Positions 10,401-18,115 of a stretch of 64,000 bases of DNA are shown piece by piece. Numbering within the stretch: position 1 is the stretch's first letter; every line of letters begins with the position of its first letter. A model generated the notes under the pieces. That model ran no database searches. It was not told the origin of the DNA and saw only the letters and a list, made by a program, of their open reading frames with translations. The translations under genes were made by a program, and so were the position numbers. Source of the stretch: Corynebacterium choanae (GTDB taxonomy: Bacteria > Actinomycetota > Actinomycetes > Mycobacteriales > Mycobacteriaceae); the NCBI RefSeq assembly GCF_003813965.1, contig NZ_CP033896.1, positions 2,232,001-2,296,000 of the forward strand, in the 5' to 3' direction.

Positions 10401-13163
10401 TGTGGTGCACTCAGTTTTCGATGCCGGGAATGGCCCGGTTTTCTGCTCACCCATTTCGGGCCGGCAGGGATCAGAGGAAGTCGAATAGTAGACAGTTCCC
10501 TTCAGAGGCGTTCGAGACCACTGCCCCGAATCAGCATCAAATTTGTTGACCGATGGCAAAGCAATCGGTCCGGTCAACGTTGGCACCAACGTGTTTTCGT
10601 AGGTCTTATCGCCCCCCTCAACCAGGTTTCCATGCTCGTCGTACGTAGGATATGTACCGGCGACTGCTTCCTGATCGCTCTCAATATGGTTGAGCTTCGT
10701 CCATGATTCGCCTGTTGGTAAGGCGTCGTAGAGCACATAGTCCTTGAGCGGGCGAGAACTTTCGCCACCGATTTGCACATAGAAGCTTGCATCGTCGTGA
10801 GCGTAGGACACATCGGCGCGCTCCTCATCCTTCGGCAACCAGGTTGACCAAGGAGCGTTCTCTTCATCTCGGTCACCCTTCGCGAATTTCCGAATAACCG
10901 CCGTAGAGTAGGCGCCAATGGTGACGGGCGCAGTTGACTGAGACCAGCGATGCTGAGTTGAGCAGTCTTTATCTCCCCCTTCAGCAGCTGGATCGCCACA
11001 CAACCTCGGATCGGGGATCGTGGTGAGTGTGGGTTCAAATTTCAACTCAGGGTTATCTGCTGTGAGATAGGCAGCAATCGCCGGTTTCGCTGAGTCAATT
11101 GCGCCGTCGTAACTGCCGTCGACGGCGTTTCTATTCGTAATTTTGTAATAAAAGATACAGGCTCTACCGCTCTCGCCTGGCAGCACCATATTTTCAGGAA
11201 CTGTAAACTTCCACAGTTCACCCCCGGAAGCAGAACCTAGCGGCACTTGCTCCCACTGAATCTTGTTCACATCCAGAGGCACTTGACCTTCTGCAACATT
11301 GCCTACCGAACAGACCACATTTTTCGACGTCGACGAGGGGTCAAAGTGCATTCCGAACGGAATTTCGACATATCCCATTGGCCGTAGTGCATCCAAACCC
11401 AGGTTAATCAGCCTAATACCCAGGGTCGCGGTATCGGAGGCCTCGTTGATGGTGCTGTCTTTATTGGTGTCAATTTCGATTTGCGGCTGGACGCGCTGCG
11501 GATAAATCTCGATGACGTCCGGATCCGTGGCAGTAATAACATTGCCATTGGATGGCGTAATTTCCAGTTTTGCGTCATTACCCAGATGAATGTAGTCCAG
11601 GTCGCCGAACATTTCAGTTGGGTAATCAACCGGCCCTCCGGCTCGGAATACTAATTCAGAGTTTGCTGGAACGTTTTTAAACGTAAACTCAAATCCCGTC
11701 GCCTTAAAACCCTCTGGTTTGTTCAATTCATAGGCTTTGAACGAACGGTCTTCATCCGCGGGGAAGGTCTGGCTAGGCGCTTTGTTGCCGTCTTTGTCGA
11801 CCAGAACGACCTGCAGTTCCGGGTGGCCACGCACCAGACTTGGTTTACCATTTTCGTCATACTTGATTAAGTCGATTTGCCGAACCGACAGACCCTGGAA
11901 ATTCATGTAATAGTTGTCGTCACCACCTGAAACCTCACATTCGAAATTTTTGTATTCCGTTTGAGATTTTGCGTTGTAATGGAGACACTTCTGCGGCCGC
12001 AGCTCGTCGATGATCTTGATGTCGCCATCGACATAATTCCCAACCACAAACTCGTAGGTTGCTGTTTGTCCGTCGTAGGTTTTCATCCGCGAAGATGGTG
12101 TAGAGCGCTTTGTAAACCTAGATCCGACTGTGCTTTCGATTCGCAGGGGTGCTTGCTGGTCAACCGCAATACCCGGATCCCCTTCTTGATAAGTTTTGCT
12201 CCCATCGATGCTCTGAATGGCAACCCCGTCAGTCCAACCAATTTTTGCCGGAGGCAGCGGCCCTACTGGCGCATCATCTTTCACGCGAACCCACAACTTG
12301 ATTTCTGTTGTCAGATTCGTAGAAACCCCATAATCCAGTGTTTTATCGACAGTTACACGAACGCCTTTATCAGTTTTCTCAATATATTGAGCGCCGATAA
12401 AACGAGAAGGGTCAACTACCCTGAACTGCCCCCTTCTGTCATTGACGATTTCCTCATAGGTGTAATTGTCTCGGCTGTCTAATTCTGGGTTGAGGACAGC
12501 GAGGAGTTCTACTTCTTCCGGAAGTTCAACGTCGAAAGAACCGGTCACACCATTTCGGCCGATAGCATTTTTCGATATATAAACAGCTGAAAGTATCAAG
12601 GTTGAGCCGGGTAACGTCCTTTTAGCATTGTAACCGATTCGGAATTCGGTCTGTGGGGAACCCGTCAGCTCTACCTGAGTCTTACCGGTTACTTCATGGC
12701 CGTCTTTGGTGATTTTCCAGTCGACTTCCTCGACACCAGCAAACGCAGGGTTATCTCGTGTCGTCCAATAGAGTTGGAGCGATTGAACACCGGGACCGCT
12801 ATATTTGTAGGTCACCGTCGGATTGTCCGAGGCGGCATTTTCGATCGCTAAACCACTGGGGATGGTCTGAAGCACCGCATTGAACCCAGCGATCTTCGGT
12901 CGCTGAACTTCAATCTTCATGCCATCGCAACCAGCCGATGCACAGTTGATATTGAATTCCAGCGCTAAATTCCCTTTGGTCGGAACCGGCTTGGAGGTGA
13001 CCTCGACGGATTGCAGTCCGTCAATGGCAGTGGCTGCCCGTGCTACTGCCGGGTGAACTACTTGCACACCAACGGCGACTAGCACTACGGCACATAGCAA
13101 TGCGAGCAGCCTACTGAGATCTTTTGACCGTTGAGCTGATTGGGGGACTCTAGGTTCCAACAT
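1473..13163 (-). CDS. giant sortase-anchored surface protein with 15 consecutive DUF11/DUF7507-like repeats
   Basis: A secreted wall-anchored protein of about 3,896 aa, one uninterrupted frame. I chose ATG 13161-13163 because GAGGAAATC precedes it; an in-frame ATG 21 codons upstream lacks a site. Layout by rough residue: signal peptide 1-43 (hydrophobic core, then AVARA-ATA); non-repetitive head about 44-1010; one divergent repeat about 1010-1210; an SdrD B-like segment about 1213-1350; 15 consecutive repeats of about 130 aa (1357-3308); three different repeats of about 155 aa beginning with a KIF motif (3308-3774); a Pro/Thr/Ser-rich linker; sortase-type motif LALTG (3861-3865), hydrophobic helix and RRRR tail. 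The 130-aa units carry VTNTG, TDxxF and LAPG motifs and each holds two cysteines. Such repeats usually form stalks for adhesion or biofilm; the ligand is unknown. No sortase gene is in the window. Confidence 0.9.
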   Translation of the reverse strand: MLEPRVPQSAQRSKDLSRLLALLCAVVLVAVGVQVVHPAVARAATAIDGLQSVEVTSKPVPTKGNLALEFNINCASAGCDGMKIEVQRPKIAGFNAVLQTIPSGLAIENAASDNPTVTYKYSGPGVQSLQLYWTTRDNPAFAGVEEVDWKITKDGHEVTGKTQVELTGSPQTEFRIGYNAKRTLPGSTLILSAVYISKNAIGRNGVTGSFDVELPEEVELLAVLNPELDSRDNYTYEEIVNDRRGQFRVVDPSRFIGAQYIEKTDKGVRVTVDKTLDYGVSTNLTTEIKLWVRVKDDAPVGPLPPAKIGWTDGVAIQSIDGSKTYQEGDPGIAVDQQAPLRIESTVGSRFTKRSTPSSRMKTYDGQTATYEFVVGNYVDGDIKIIDELRPQKCLHYNAKSQTEYKNFECEVSGGDDNYYMNFQGLSVRQIDLIKYDENGKPSLVRGHPELQVVLVDKDGNKAPSQTFPADEDRSFKAYELNKPEGFKATGFEFTFKNVPANSELVFRAGGPVDYPTEMFGDLDYIHLGNDAKLEITPSNGNVITATDPDVIEIYPQRVQPQIEIDTNKDSTINEASDTATLGIRLINLGLDALRPMGYVEIPFGMHFDPSSTSKNVVCSVGNVAEGQVPLDVNKIQWEQVPLGSASGGELWKFTVPENMVLPGESGRACIFYYKITNRNAVDGSYDGAIDSAKPAIAAYLTADNPELKFEPTLTTIPDPRLCGDPAAEGGDKDCSTQHRWSQSTAPVTIGAYSTAVIRKFAKGDRDEENAPWSTWLPKDEERADVSYAHDDASFYVQIGGESSRPLKDYVLYDALPTGESWTKLNHIESDQEAVAGTYPTYDEHGNLVEGGDKTYENTLVPTLTGPIALPSVNKFDADSGQWSRTPLKGTVYYSTSSDPCRPEMGEQKTGPFPASKTECTTFNALGEWHTAEQLADKGIAWDQVRYFRIEFTGLVLGPAFVEVNMKMPKNDANGTGIGDDDIAINRASFRASNSDSGVDLGTVPPAVARVKYAPELKINKSVILPGNGGGTDTADKAFDGADPGDYVLGVGDYVLFKISVQTAEKGIVLESPMIRDLIPAGLEYVETVEDETVGDVVTDYHDAALDEAIADDEGELTADNGGHIVWFPGLLTDRGVVSPDNIEGSAKKATVTLKLRVTGSNVGIVKNFALGSTRDLIKVPDAETCAAQTQEQADDPNHQQFNCDLQAITIAPAVSGSIYDLGLTDTEITKDSSKLASIPAGKVTAHLLDSDGQPVQVNGKDLVVEVDGQGNYKFPKVPPGTGYTVELRVDSSYQATFIQNYSFLPAASPGSSSISVANVIDGGSTDPKAVVAKTVPFTVPKASDGSVNNIVNVDFAVRQIEPNITLEKSADSSTKYAVGSTATFTISGSNTGNVPLESVILTDAWAAARKIDVICTVQSQEMESPRPIDLVGGAVLQPNDRYTCTVSYKVTQQDVDAQEALQNEASIAGRYEGREVSAKDTAEVNVVAAEPGMKIEKVINGVDSQALKPRDEGTFTVTMENTGNVTLLGIGVADRFSRSGQEVPLVCGENLENLNPAAQQGATEFTIDSLAPKQKFYCVGKFIVDKQFFAEQQTETNVVSAVPQYRESGSTELVTLEPVRAEAAVRPIPATPQLDAEKFVLNAQGEAVKETPGTLENSGSMTFRIVLENKGDVRLNEVTVTDSLSGRDEGSADLTVGTCVNAKTNDVVGSSGTLSLEVGDKVNCDVQVTYTQADIDRAKNLVNSITATAKAQVIGDNGAAVDTPVQDDDRSNNIATITPPPAQPRLSLAKNVLVDADAVLLPGTEVQYTLTARNEGNTTIKDVQIQDPMLGTLDCSANEDAIIAPGEEFTCTGFYTVKLEDTKQESADEATTPKTLTNTATVTGKGAGGIDPSPATGSASVQVGAPELTFEKEVLLPDGDLVTEPVRPGQTIYYRIVMENIGNADVTTGKLFDNEIKRWGLEHFYCYIYNEPDRYERRDGFENFGLIKPGVLAVCLARTHFPQDVVDEHSEFTNTAYAQYGDANGNNYTTDTDDAKVTTSNKASISLKKTHFSEPEGVVEGDTVQYEFTVENTGELTLTDVVVTDPLLSNAGYELENCQFATLAPGEQRTCQSKPVTVNEKVLNGYLIENTATVTANKPQDRFPDEQVSDTSDDFIAIGEAALQVQKSLDLSQPGPFGVGDVATFNITVQNSGTVDLENVTLTDALAQYFEGVSPVVECPSRPELVSQSGTTLRVAESTTCTSKVKITQAMVDSVESITNNAEAYGSFHARPYGNASQDSAELKQDAALTLVKSIENQQPLYEAGDELTYLFTVTNSGQRTINNLAISDDKLGQTTPQCAKTSLGAGEKTTCRATVQVTEEQAAADADASLRLNTATATGEDPSGTKVESAPATASFNAGTPALAIEKHARIVSGGVLNAAGEPEVQAGSVVEWAVVVTNGGNAPAVGVEVDDAQFADAQEVACYADVSLDDAKAGNRPAGAGVAPNAVGTIDPGKSVTCFAQTTIAQTQVDAANTTVNTATASRLLPHPTDPDTTRTSTQVATATVNNATLAGITLEKLVAADYVKETYVEGDEVVYTLQVTNTGLVTLSNIVVTDTMFADDEISCPASELAPGKSMTCTTAKHTITREEAADSSGKLINDAAVTGVAPMDRTNLAGVDENNKVSDDDSQTVPVAEPKLVLTKRSDAGSAPVKAKDKVTYTLVATNMGDVPLEQVVIVDPMFAPTDFECEQGKEDAVVSGVGVTLAKRGDSVTCSATRAISQDDVDSGKPLLNTATATAVSNGIPTESTNTDEDAKHKVPVTAEASTEVPVSKVASVRLEKAIDADTLLFTEGDVVPYQFTVTNTGDVTLHDLQITDPMFGDAPLTCDIDPLAPNASTSCTPQKWTVTAEQAAAGENVKNTATVTALTPSQDSSVPVAERVTSSDDATFSTGLPVLEIVKTHDVPAGDKVDVGTVIHYTITVTNKGNTPAERVTLVDAMLSDATVTNIVCSDDAVLASATGATLQHNGDHVTCEFDKQVTQDEVDGFDRIVNTASASAEYGAKKVEPVTVSAEVPVAYSPNITLQKEIKDKQQVYVEGEQVEYAFTVTNNGNVTITQVTIHDKLLADRGVDITCEQTTLAPGAKTECRSAPMTITADDVHAKRVNNVATATSVVPARGESNANPENVGTSENPIVSNEDNADVSTGAPAIEITKTPITQGPVRVGDAISYRITVRNPGPTALEDVVVIDEGVIARGGTLQCADQAFLDGHGTLAIGESTTCTAEETVTSKQLAAGSATNTAATSGSHEGVSTTERTATASIEVVARDSGLVAKIFHTDVETGDGQDAESAVVVSANKPFTATITVENAGESPLAGVGVEVPGVDFATVSFTLTGPGADSPTVATDVPGTVLRVRDGVIVRSDDESLPALVLQPGQTVTATVEVAASQVGSNTPVKATATDDESKKPLVATDPLYTTPNAQTAAITGKIFQDSVSEKDGQTPESAVEITLEPGQTSFPVTVSMTNSGEAPLSDITVTVPNSNVGETVFTVSDPAGRPLTPTPAANNGPGLVLRINPQGLVVLSDNEDWPRLELSQGQQIIGTVSVDASQIGVNTPLTITAIDQSTKNQVSAEDAFYTRRPHTAAPQLGAKIFIDSIETGDGNNPNDPVSVPAEAETVTATVTLTNDGGEPLEHVVPKVEGLTVNDGKTFTLTGGEQTTPTAGIPADGPMLRITPEGTIVFSDDPSLPPLVLGVGQTVTVNVEVTVPAGETVNIPVNASAESTETATNVTGSDPLYVLRPQQPATPTVPPTGSSSGSSIPDWAWLIAAVGIIPILGTMTPALPVPPVVAPTPVPEPQPVAPQTEVEDSPTSQQSNSASDSNLALTGANVIGLLVVALLLVIIGVLLLAAKRRRRDDK

Positions 13164-13530
13164 GATTTCCTCACTGTGAGCCGGTCCGGGAATGGGGTTT
13201 TTCTGCCAGCAGGCAGAAAATTCCATGATTCTAAGCTATCACCTACAGAACACACAGCTTTTTATACAGGGGTGCGCAGCAAATTCTCTATGTCGGGTTA
13301 ACCCAACTTCGAACCAACCCACTTGTCGACGAGGGCGGTATTTTCCCAGGTCAGCACAGCAAATCGTTCGCGCAAACAGTGACAGACACCACAGATGCCG
13401 GCGCAAAATGATGAGCATTTGAGATTACTTAAAGGTATTAGATAATCACTTTTGATTCAGCCACAGCGCAAAACGGCGCCGCCTGCACAGTGCAGACGGC
13501 GCCTTGCTGCGTTTTCAATCCCTAGAGGAG
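13164..13530. other. intergenic region between nrdF and the giant gene
   Basis: It holds the nrdF terminator (13475-13503) and must hold the promoter of the giant gene. An AT-rich stretch at 13404-13460 and a perfect 10-bp palindrome GGGTTAACCC (13295-13304) are visible. I could not place a convincing -35/-10 pair. The palindrome could be an operator, but no known regulator motif fits it. Confidence 0.5.
13475..13503 (-). terminator. terminator of nrdF
   Basis: Arms GGCGCCG-c-CTGCAC (13475-13488) and GTGCAG-a-CGGCGCC (13490-13503) form a nearly perfect 14-bp stem. On the minus strand it is followed by GTTTTGCG. It lies 28 bp past the nrdF stop. Confidence 0.85.
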
Positions 13531-14559
<1,029 letters not shown>

Positions 14560-15125
14560 CTATGGTGTGGATCGTGGTGGACATCGAGCAGAGGCGATGG
14601 TTCTGGTTGGCGACTGAACACACCGCATCTGGCAGTGATCTTCTCATCCTAGTGAGACTGACATCAGGGCGAACAACGTCCCCGTCACTATCCGGATTGC
14701 CGCTGCTTACACCCCCTGAATCCGGAAGGTTTCACCCTCTTTTGTAGGCAGAGCAATCACGCCGAAACACATTCGTCACCGAAATGGTGACATTCGCTGC
14801 GCTGTTTGAGCCATCGCCGAACTTGTGAGCAGCAAGCCCGATCGGTTTTGTTGAGCAGCACATGATGCGTGACGGTTTTCAATCTTCGAACTCTGCAGCT
14901 AAAGAAAAGCCCACACCTGGTGCAGCAGCTGGACATCTGGGATTGGTGGTGGCTACCTGCCGGGTCTTCCGGTCAGCACGATGCCGGAAGCCAATCGCCG
15001 TCAGACGAGCCCCAAATCACCCGCCTAAGCTGTGTTCTTCGTCACATATCGAGGTCTTGACCACTCCCCCGCCGACGCTCCCGATCTGTCACCATCCCTA
15101 TTTGGTTTTTACCAGCATCTAATTC

Positions 15126-15144
15126 ATAGGTATTCAATACTTAT
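15126..15144. promoter_or_regulatory. 19-bp palindrome upstream of ftn
   Basis: ATAGGTATT-C-AATACTTAT is an interrupted inverted repeat with 8 of 9 arm positions paired. The 9-1-9 geometry is that of DtxR iron boxes, but only about 10 of 19 bases match the DtxR consensus. It lies about 200 bp upstream of ftn and could serve either divergent gene. Confidence 0.3.
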
Positions 15145-15295
15145 CTAACTGTTTTTCATCACTTCACGTTATCGCAGTTCGATGACGGTTTTGTGACACT
15201 CGCCACCCACAGCAAGACTCCTTCAAGGGGCAAGATTGCCTGCCGCCAAGCCATCGCGCAGCGTCGCGAAGACCTGAAAAAATGGCGCCTATCCG

Positions 15296-15314
15296 GCAGG
15301 TTTGGATAGCCTGC
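15296..15314. promoter_or_regulatory. candidate DtxR box before ftn
   Basis: GCAGGTTTGGATAGCCTGC has the AGGTT...TA.CCT core of the corynebacterial iron-regulator motif, with about 11 of 19 matches to the full consensus. It ends 33 bp before the ftn start. In C. glutamicum DtxR is known to regulate ftn, so the position fits. No promoter hexamers were placed. Confidence 0.4.
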
Positions 15315-15347
15315 ATTGTGGTGCGAGACGTGGTATTCGTCGTTAGC

Positions 15348-15860
15348 ATGAGTGCCATGCGAATTCCTGAACAACTTGCTGAAGCAATGAACCGTCAAGT
15401 CACCGCCGAGCTGGAAGCAGCCATGGTGTACTTGCAATTGTCCTACATTCTTGATGATCTCGGCCTCGCCGGCATGCGCGACTGGATGAAAGCCCAGTCC
15501 GATGAAGAACTCACCCACGCGGCGGCGTTCTCCCAGCATCTGCTCGACCGGGGTCATATGCCAGCAATCGGCAACATCGGCCCGATCAAACTGGATTGCA
15601 GCACCGCCCTCGACTGCTTCAAAGCTTCCCTGGAGCATGAGAAGAAAGTCTCCGGCATGATCCGTGACCTCACCACGCTGTCTTATGACGAGCGTGACTG
15701 GGATTCCCGCCCACTGCTGGATCAGTTCCTGGCCGAGCAAATCGAAGAAGAAGCCTCAGTCGGTGAAATCGTCGACCGCCTAGAGATCGCAGGCGACAAC
15801 GGCTCCGCGGTGCTGTTCCTCGATAGCGAACTGGCTGCCCGTGGTTCCGGCGACGAGTAA
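15348..15860 (+). CDS. ftn: ferritin
   Basis: A 170-aa iron-storage protein of the non-haem ferritin family, which assembles into a 24-subunit shell, oxidises Fe2+ and stores it as mineral in the cytoplasm. Ferroxidase-type residues are present: E21 in TAELEA, Y28, and E54 and H57 in EELTHA, with later acidic helices (LEHEKK, EQIEEEAS). The start is ATG 15348; an equally possible ATG lies three codons on (15357). The frame stays open upstream, but that stretch does not resemble a ferritin. A DtxR-like palindrome lies just upstream and a classic terminator follows. The ctaD-nrdF-ftn order is conserved in the genus. Confidence 0.95.
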   Translation: MSAMRIPEQLAEAMNRQVTAELEAAMVYLQLSYILDDLGLAGMRDWMKAQSDEELTHAAAFSQHLLDRGHMPAIGNIGPIKLDCSTALDCFKASLEHEKKVSGMIRDLTTLSYDERDWDSRPLLDQFLAEQIEEEASVGEIVDRLEIAGDNGSAVLFLDSELAARGSGDE

Positions 15861-16179
15861 ACCATCGTCTCTCTGTCGCACAGACTAGATAACCCCATAG
15901 CCCGCCAAGCTTCCCCATACCGGGTGCTTGGCGGGCTATCTTTTTGCTCTTGGCTACTGGGGGTACATTTGGCAACCTGGTTGGACTCCCCGTGCAGTGC
16001 CAGTGTCGCAGCTGCCACGGCAGCGCAGCATCCACTGCGTCACCGCGGCCACTAGTGGCAACACAGATGCCCTGGTACCTAACACTTGACTGTTCTTGAC
16101 GCCTGATAGCGAAGAGAACGCAACCTGTGCGCAGGTAAGCTGCTGGGGTTACCCAAGTAACAGCGTCTGCAGTTGTGAA
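15861..16179. other. intergenic region between convergent ftn and lpdA
   Basis: It holds the ftn terminator (15897-15944) and then about 230 bp with no recognisable gene. A weak ACCTG...CAGGT hairpin near 16126 could end lpdA transcripts. Against C. glutamicum gene order as I recall it, a rearrangement junction falls in this gap. Confidence 0.5.
15897..15944 (+). terminator. intrinsic terminator of ftn
   Basis: A perfect 14-bp stem, ATAGCCCGCCAAGC (15897-15910) and GCTTGGCGGGCTAT (15926-15939), is followed by CTTTTT. It begins 37 bp after the ftn stop. Confidence 0.95.
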
Positions 16180-17592
16180 CTAGCCCAAATCGTCAGGGGC
16201 AACCAAACGCCGGGCAGCTTCAGTGATAGAACCTGACAGCGACGGATAGACCGCAAACGTGCTGGCCAAATCCTCAACCGTCAGCGCGTTATCGACCGCC
16301 ACCGCAATCGGGGTGATCAGCTCACTAGCAGTTGGAGCCACCACCACACCACCGATCACCAAGCCGGAAGACTTCCGACAGAAAATCTTCACAAACCCAT
16401 GCCGCAGCGACCGCATCTTCGCCCGCGCATTCGTTTTCAACGGCAGCGTAATCGTCCGCGCAATCACATCCCCATTGTCGATCTCTGCCTGGGTGACCCC
16501 AACAGCCGCGATCTCCGGGCGGGTAAATACAGCAGTAGCCACGGTCTTCAACCGAATCGGGCTGACCCCCTCACCTAAGGCGTGATACATCGCAATACGA
16601 CCCTGCATCGCGGCAACCGAGGCGAGCGGGAACAAATCGGTGCAGTCACCAGCGGCATACACCCCTTGAATATTCGTCCGCGAAACGCGGTCGACTTTAA
16701 TGTGGCCGCTCGGCGTGGTTTCCACCCCCACAGACTCAAGTCCTAGCCCCTGCGTATTCGGAATCGAACCAACCGTAATTAGCGCATGAGAACCAGCGAT
16801 TTCTCGCCCATCAGCGGTGCGAACAATCACCCCCTGCCCGTCTTCGGTGCGCACCACCGAATCAACCCGGGCATGTTTCTCCAGAGACACACCCCGTTCG
16901 CTAAGTACCGCCTCCAACGTGTCAGCCGCATCAGCATCATCGTGAGGCAAAATCCGGTCGCGGGAGGCAACCATCGTCACCTTCACCCCAAGTTCGGCAA
17001 AAGCAGAAACAAACTCAGCACCGGTTACCCCTGAACCGACAACGATGAGATGCTCTGGCACATCTTCAATGTCATACACCTGTCGCCAGGTAAGAATACG
17101 TTCCCCATCAGGTTTCGCACCAGGCAGAATACGCGGCGAAGCACCTGTTGCCACCAGCACCAGATCACATTCGATGATCTCTTCCGACTCATCCGGCTTG
17201 GAAACCGCAATATAGTGCGTGGTCTGTTTGTGGTTATAGTCGTCAAACCGGGCACGTCCTTTCACAAGCCGCACCCCGGCATCTTCCATCTGCTGGTAAA
17301 TATCCTGCGACTGGTCGCTGGCCAGCGCTTTCACCCGCTCATTAATTTCATGCAAATGCAGCAAATCGCCGGTGCCGGACTTGTCAAAGCCCATGTCATC
17401 AGCGCGCCGCAGATCCGTTTTAATACCGGTTGCGGCAATAAACGACTTCGACGGGACACAGTCGAAAATCACCGCCGACCCACCGAGACCCTGTTCCTCG
17501 ACGAGCGTAATTTCGGCACCATATTTCCGACCGGCAAGGGCTGCCTCATAGCCGGCTGGCCCGCCACCGATAATGACAATTCTTCTCGACAC
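16180..17592 (-). CDS. lpdA: LpdA-type NAD(P)H flavoprotein (quinone reductase-like), not a dihydrolipoamide dehydrogenase
   Basis: A 470-aa flavoprotein of the pyridine nucleotide-disulfide oxidoreductase family. It has the N-terminal FAD motif GGGPAGYEAA, a central NAD(P) motif VVGSGVTGAEF, the second FAD motif VYAAGDCTD and a C-terminal dimerisation domain. The redox-active CxxxxC disulfide of true Lpd enzymes is missing: the segment reads GGSAVIFDCVPSKS, with one cysteine. This matches mycobacterial LpdA (Rv3303c), known as an NAD(P)H:quinone reductase. I infer the same type of activity here, with an unknown physiological acceptor. The ATG at 17590-17592 gives the expected N-terminus directly before the FAD motif. 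Confidence 0.85.
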   Translation of the reverse strand: MSRRIVIIGGGPAGYEAALAGRKYGAEITLVEEQGLGGSAVIFDCVPSKSFIAATGIKTDLRRADDMGFDKSGTGDLLHLHEINERVKALASDQSQDIYQQMEDAGVRLVKGRARFDDYNHKQTTHYIAVSKPDESEEIIECDLVLVATGASPRILPGAKPDGERILTWRQVYDIEDVPEHLIVVGSGVTGAEFVSAFAELGVKVTMVASRDRILPHDDADAADTLEAVLSERGVSLEKHARVDSVVRTEDGQGVIVRTADGREIAGSHALITVGSIPNTQGLGLESVGVETTPSGHIKVDRVSRTNIQGVYAAGDCTDLFPLASVAAMQGRIAMYHALGEGVSPIRLKTVATAVFTRPEIAAVGVTQAEIDNGDVIARTITLPLKTNARAKMRSLRHGFVKIFCRKSSGLVIGGVVVAPTASELITPIAVAVDNALTVEDLASTFAVYPSLSGSITEAARRLVAPDDLG

Positions 17593-18115
17593 TGGTTGTT
17601 CACTCCACGTTGCGGTTTTTCACCAGCCTCACCGTCACCTTCTTCTTAGCCTGCCCACAGCTGTCCGGCACCCCAGATGGCTAGGGCTGCGGCATGAACT
17701 GCTCGAAACCAATCGAAGAAAACGGTCGACTGTGATTGTTGAGATGAAAACTCGCTGCTAATCGTTGTTGTTGCAAATTGCTACTGGCGCCAACCTGTCG
17801 CCGCGAAGCAGGAAGTTTATCTATCCCTGACGCAGTACCGTCCATGGGCGCACAGCACTGTCCCTCACTCTACCCCACCCCACCCCCAACCGAGCAGAAT
17901 CGGACACCAAGTGGGGTGACAGTGTGAGTCTTCGATCCCCACGAGGCCAGATGACAAGTCACTGTTGTCGTGACAGCACCGCTGCTACACACCGGAAAAT
18001 CCTGCTACGGCGAGCCAAGCAGGTAGCTACAGCAACCCATTCTGCTGGCGAAACGTTCCAGCATGCATTTGCCTGCTAGGTGCCGCCGGTGTGGCATCGA
18101 CGATGTGTCGTGTCG
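17593..18115. other. intergenic region upstream of lpdA
   Basis: About 520 bp between two leftward genes. It must include the lpdA promoter and the end of the amidohydrolase transcript. I found no gene, no strong hairpin and no recognisable operator. Confidence 0.5.
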
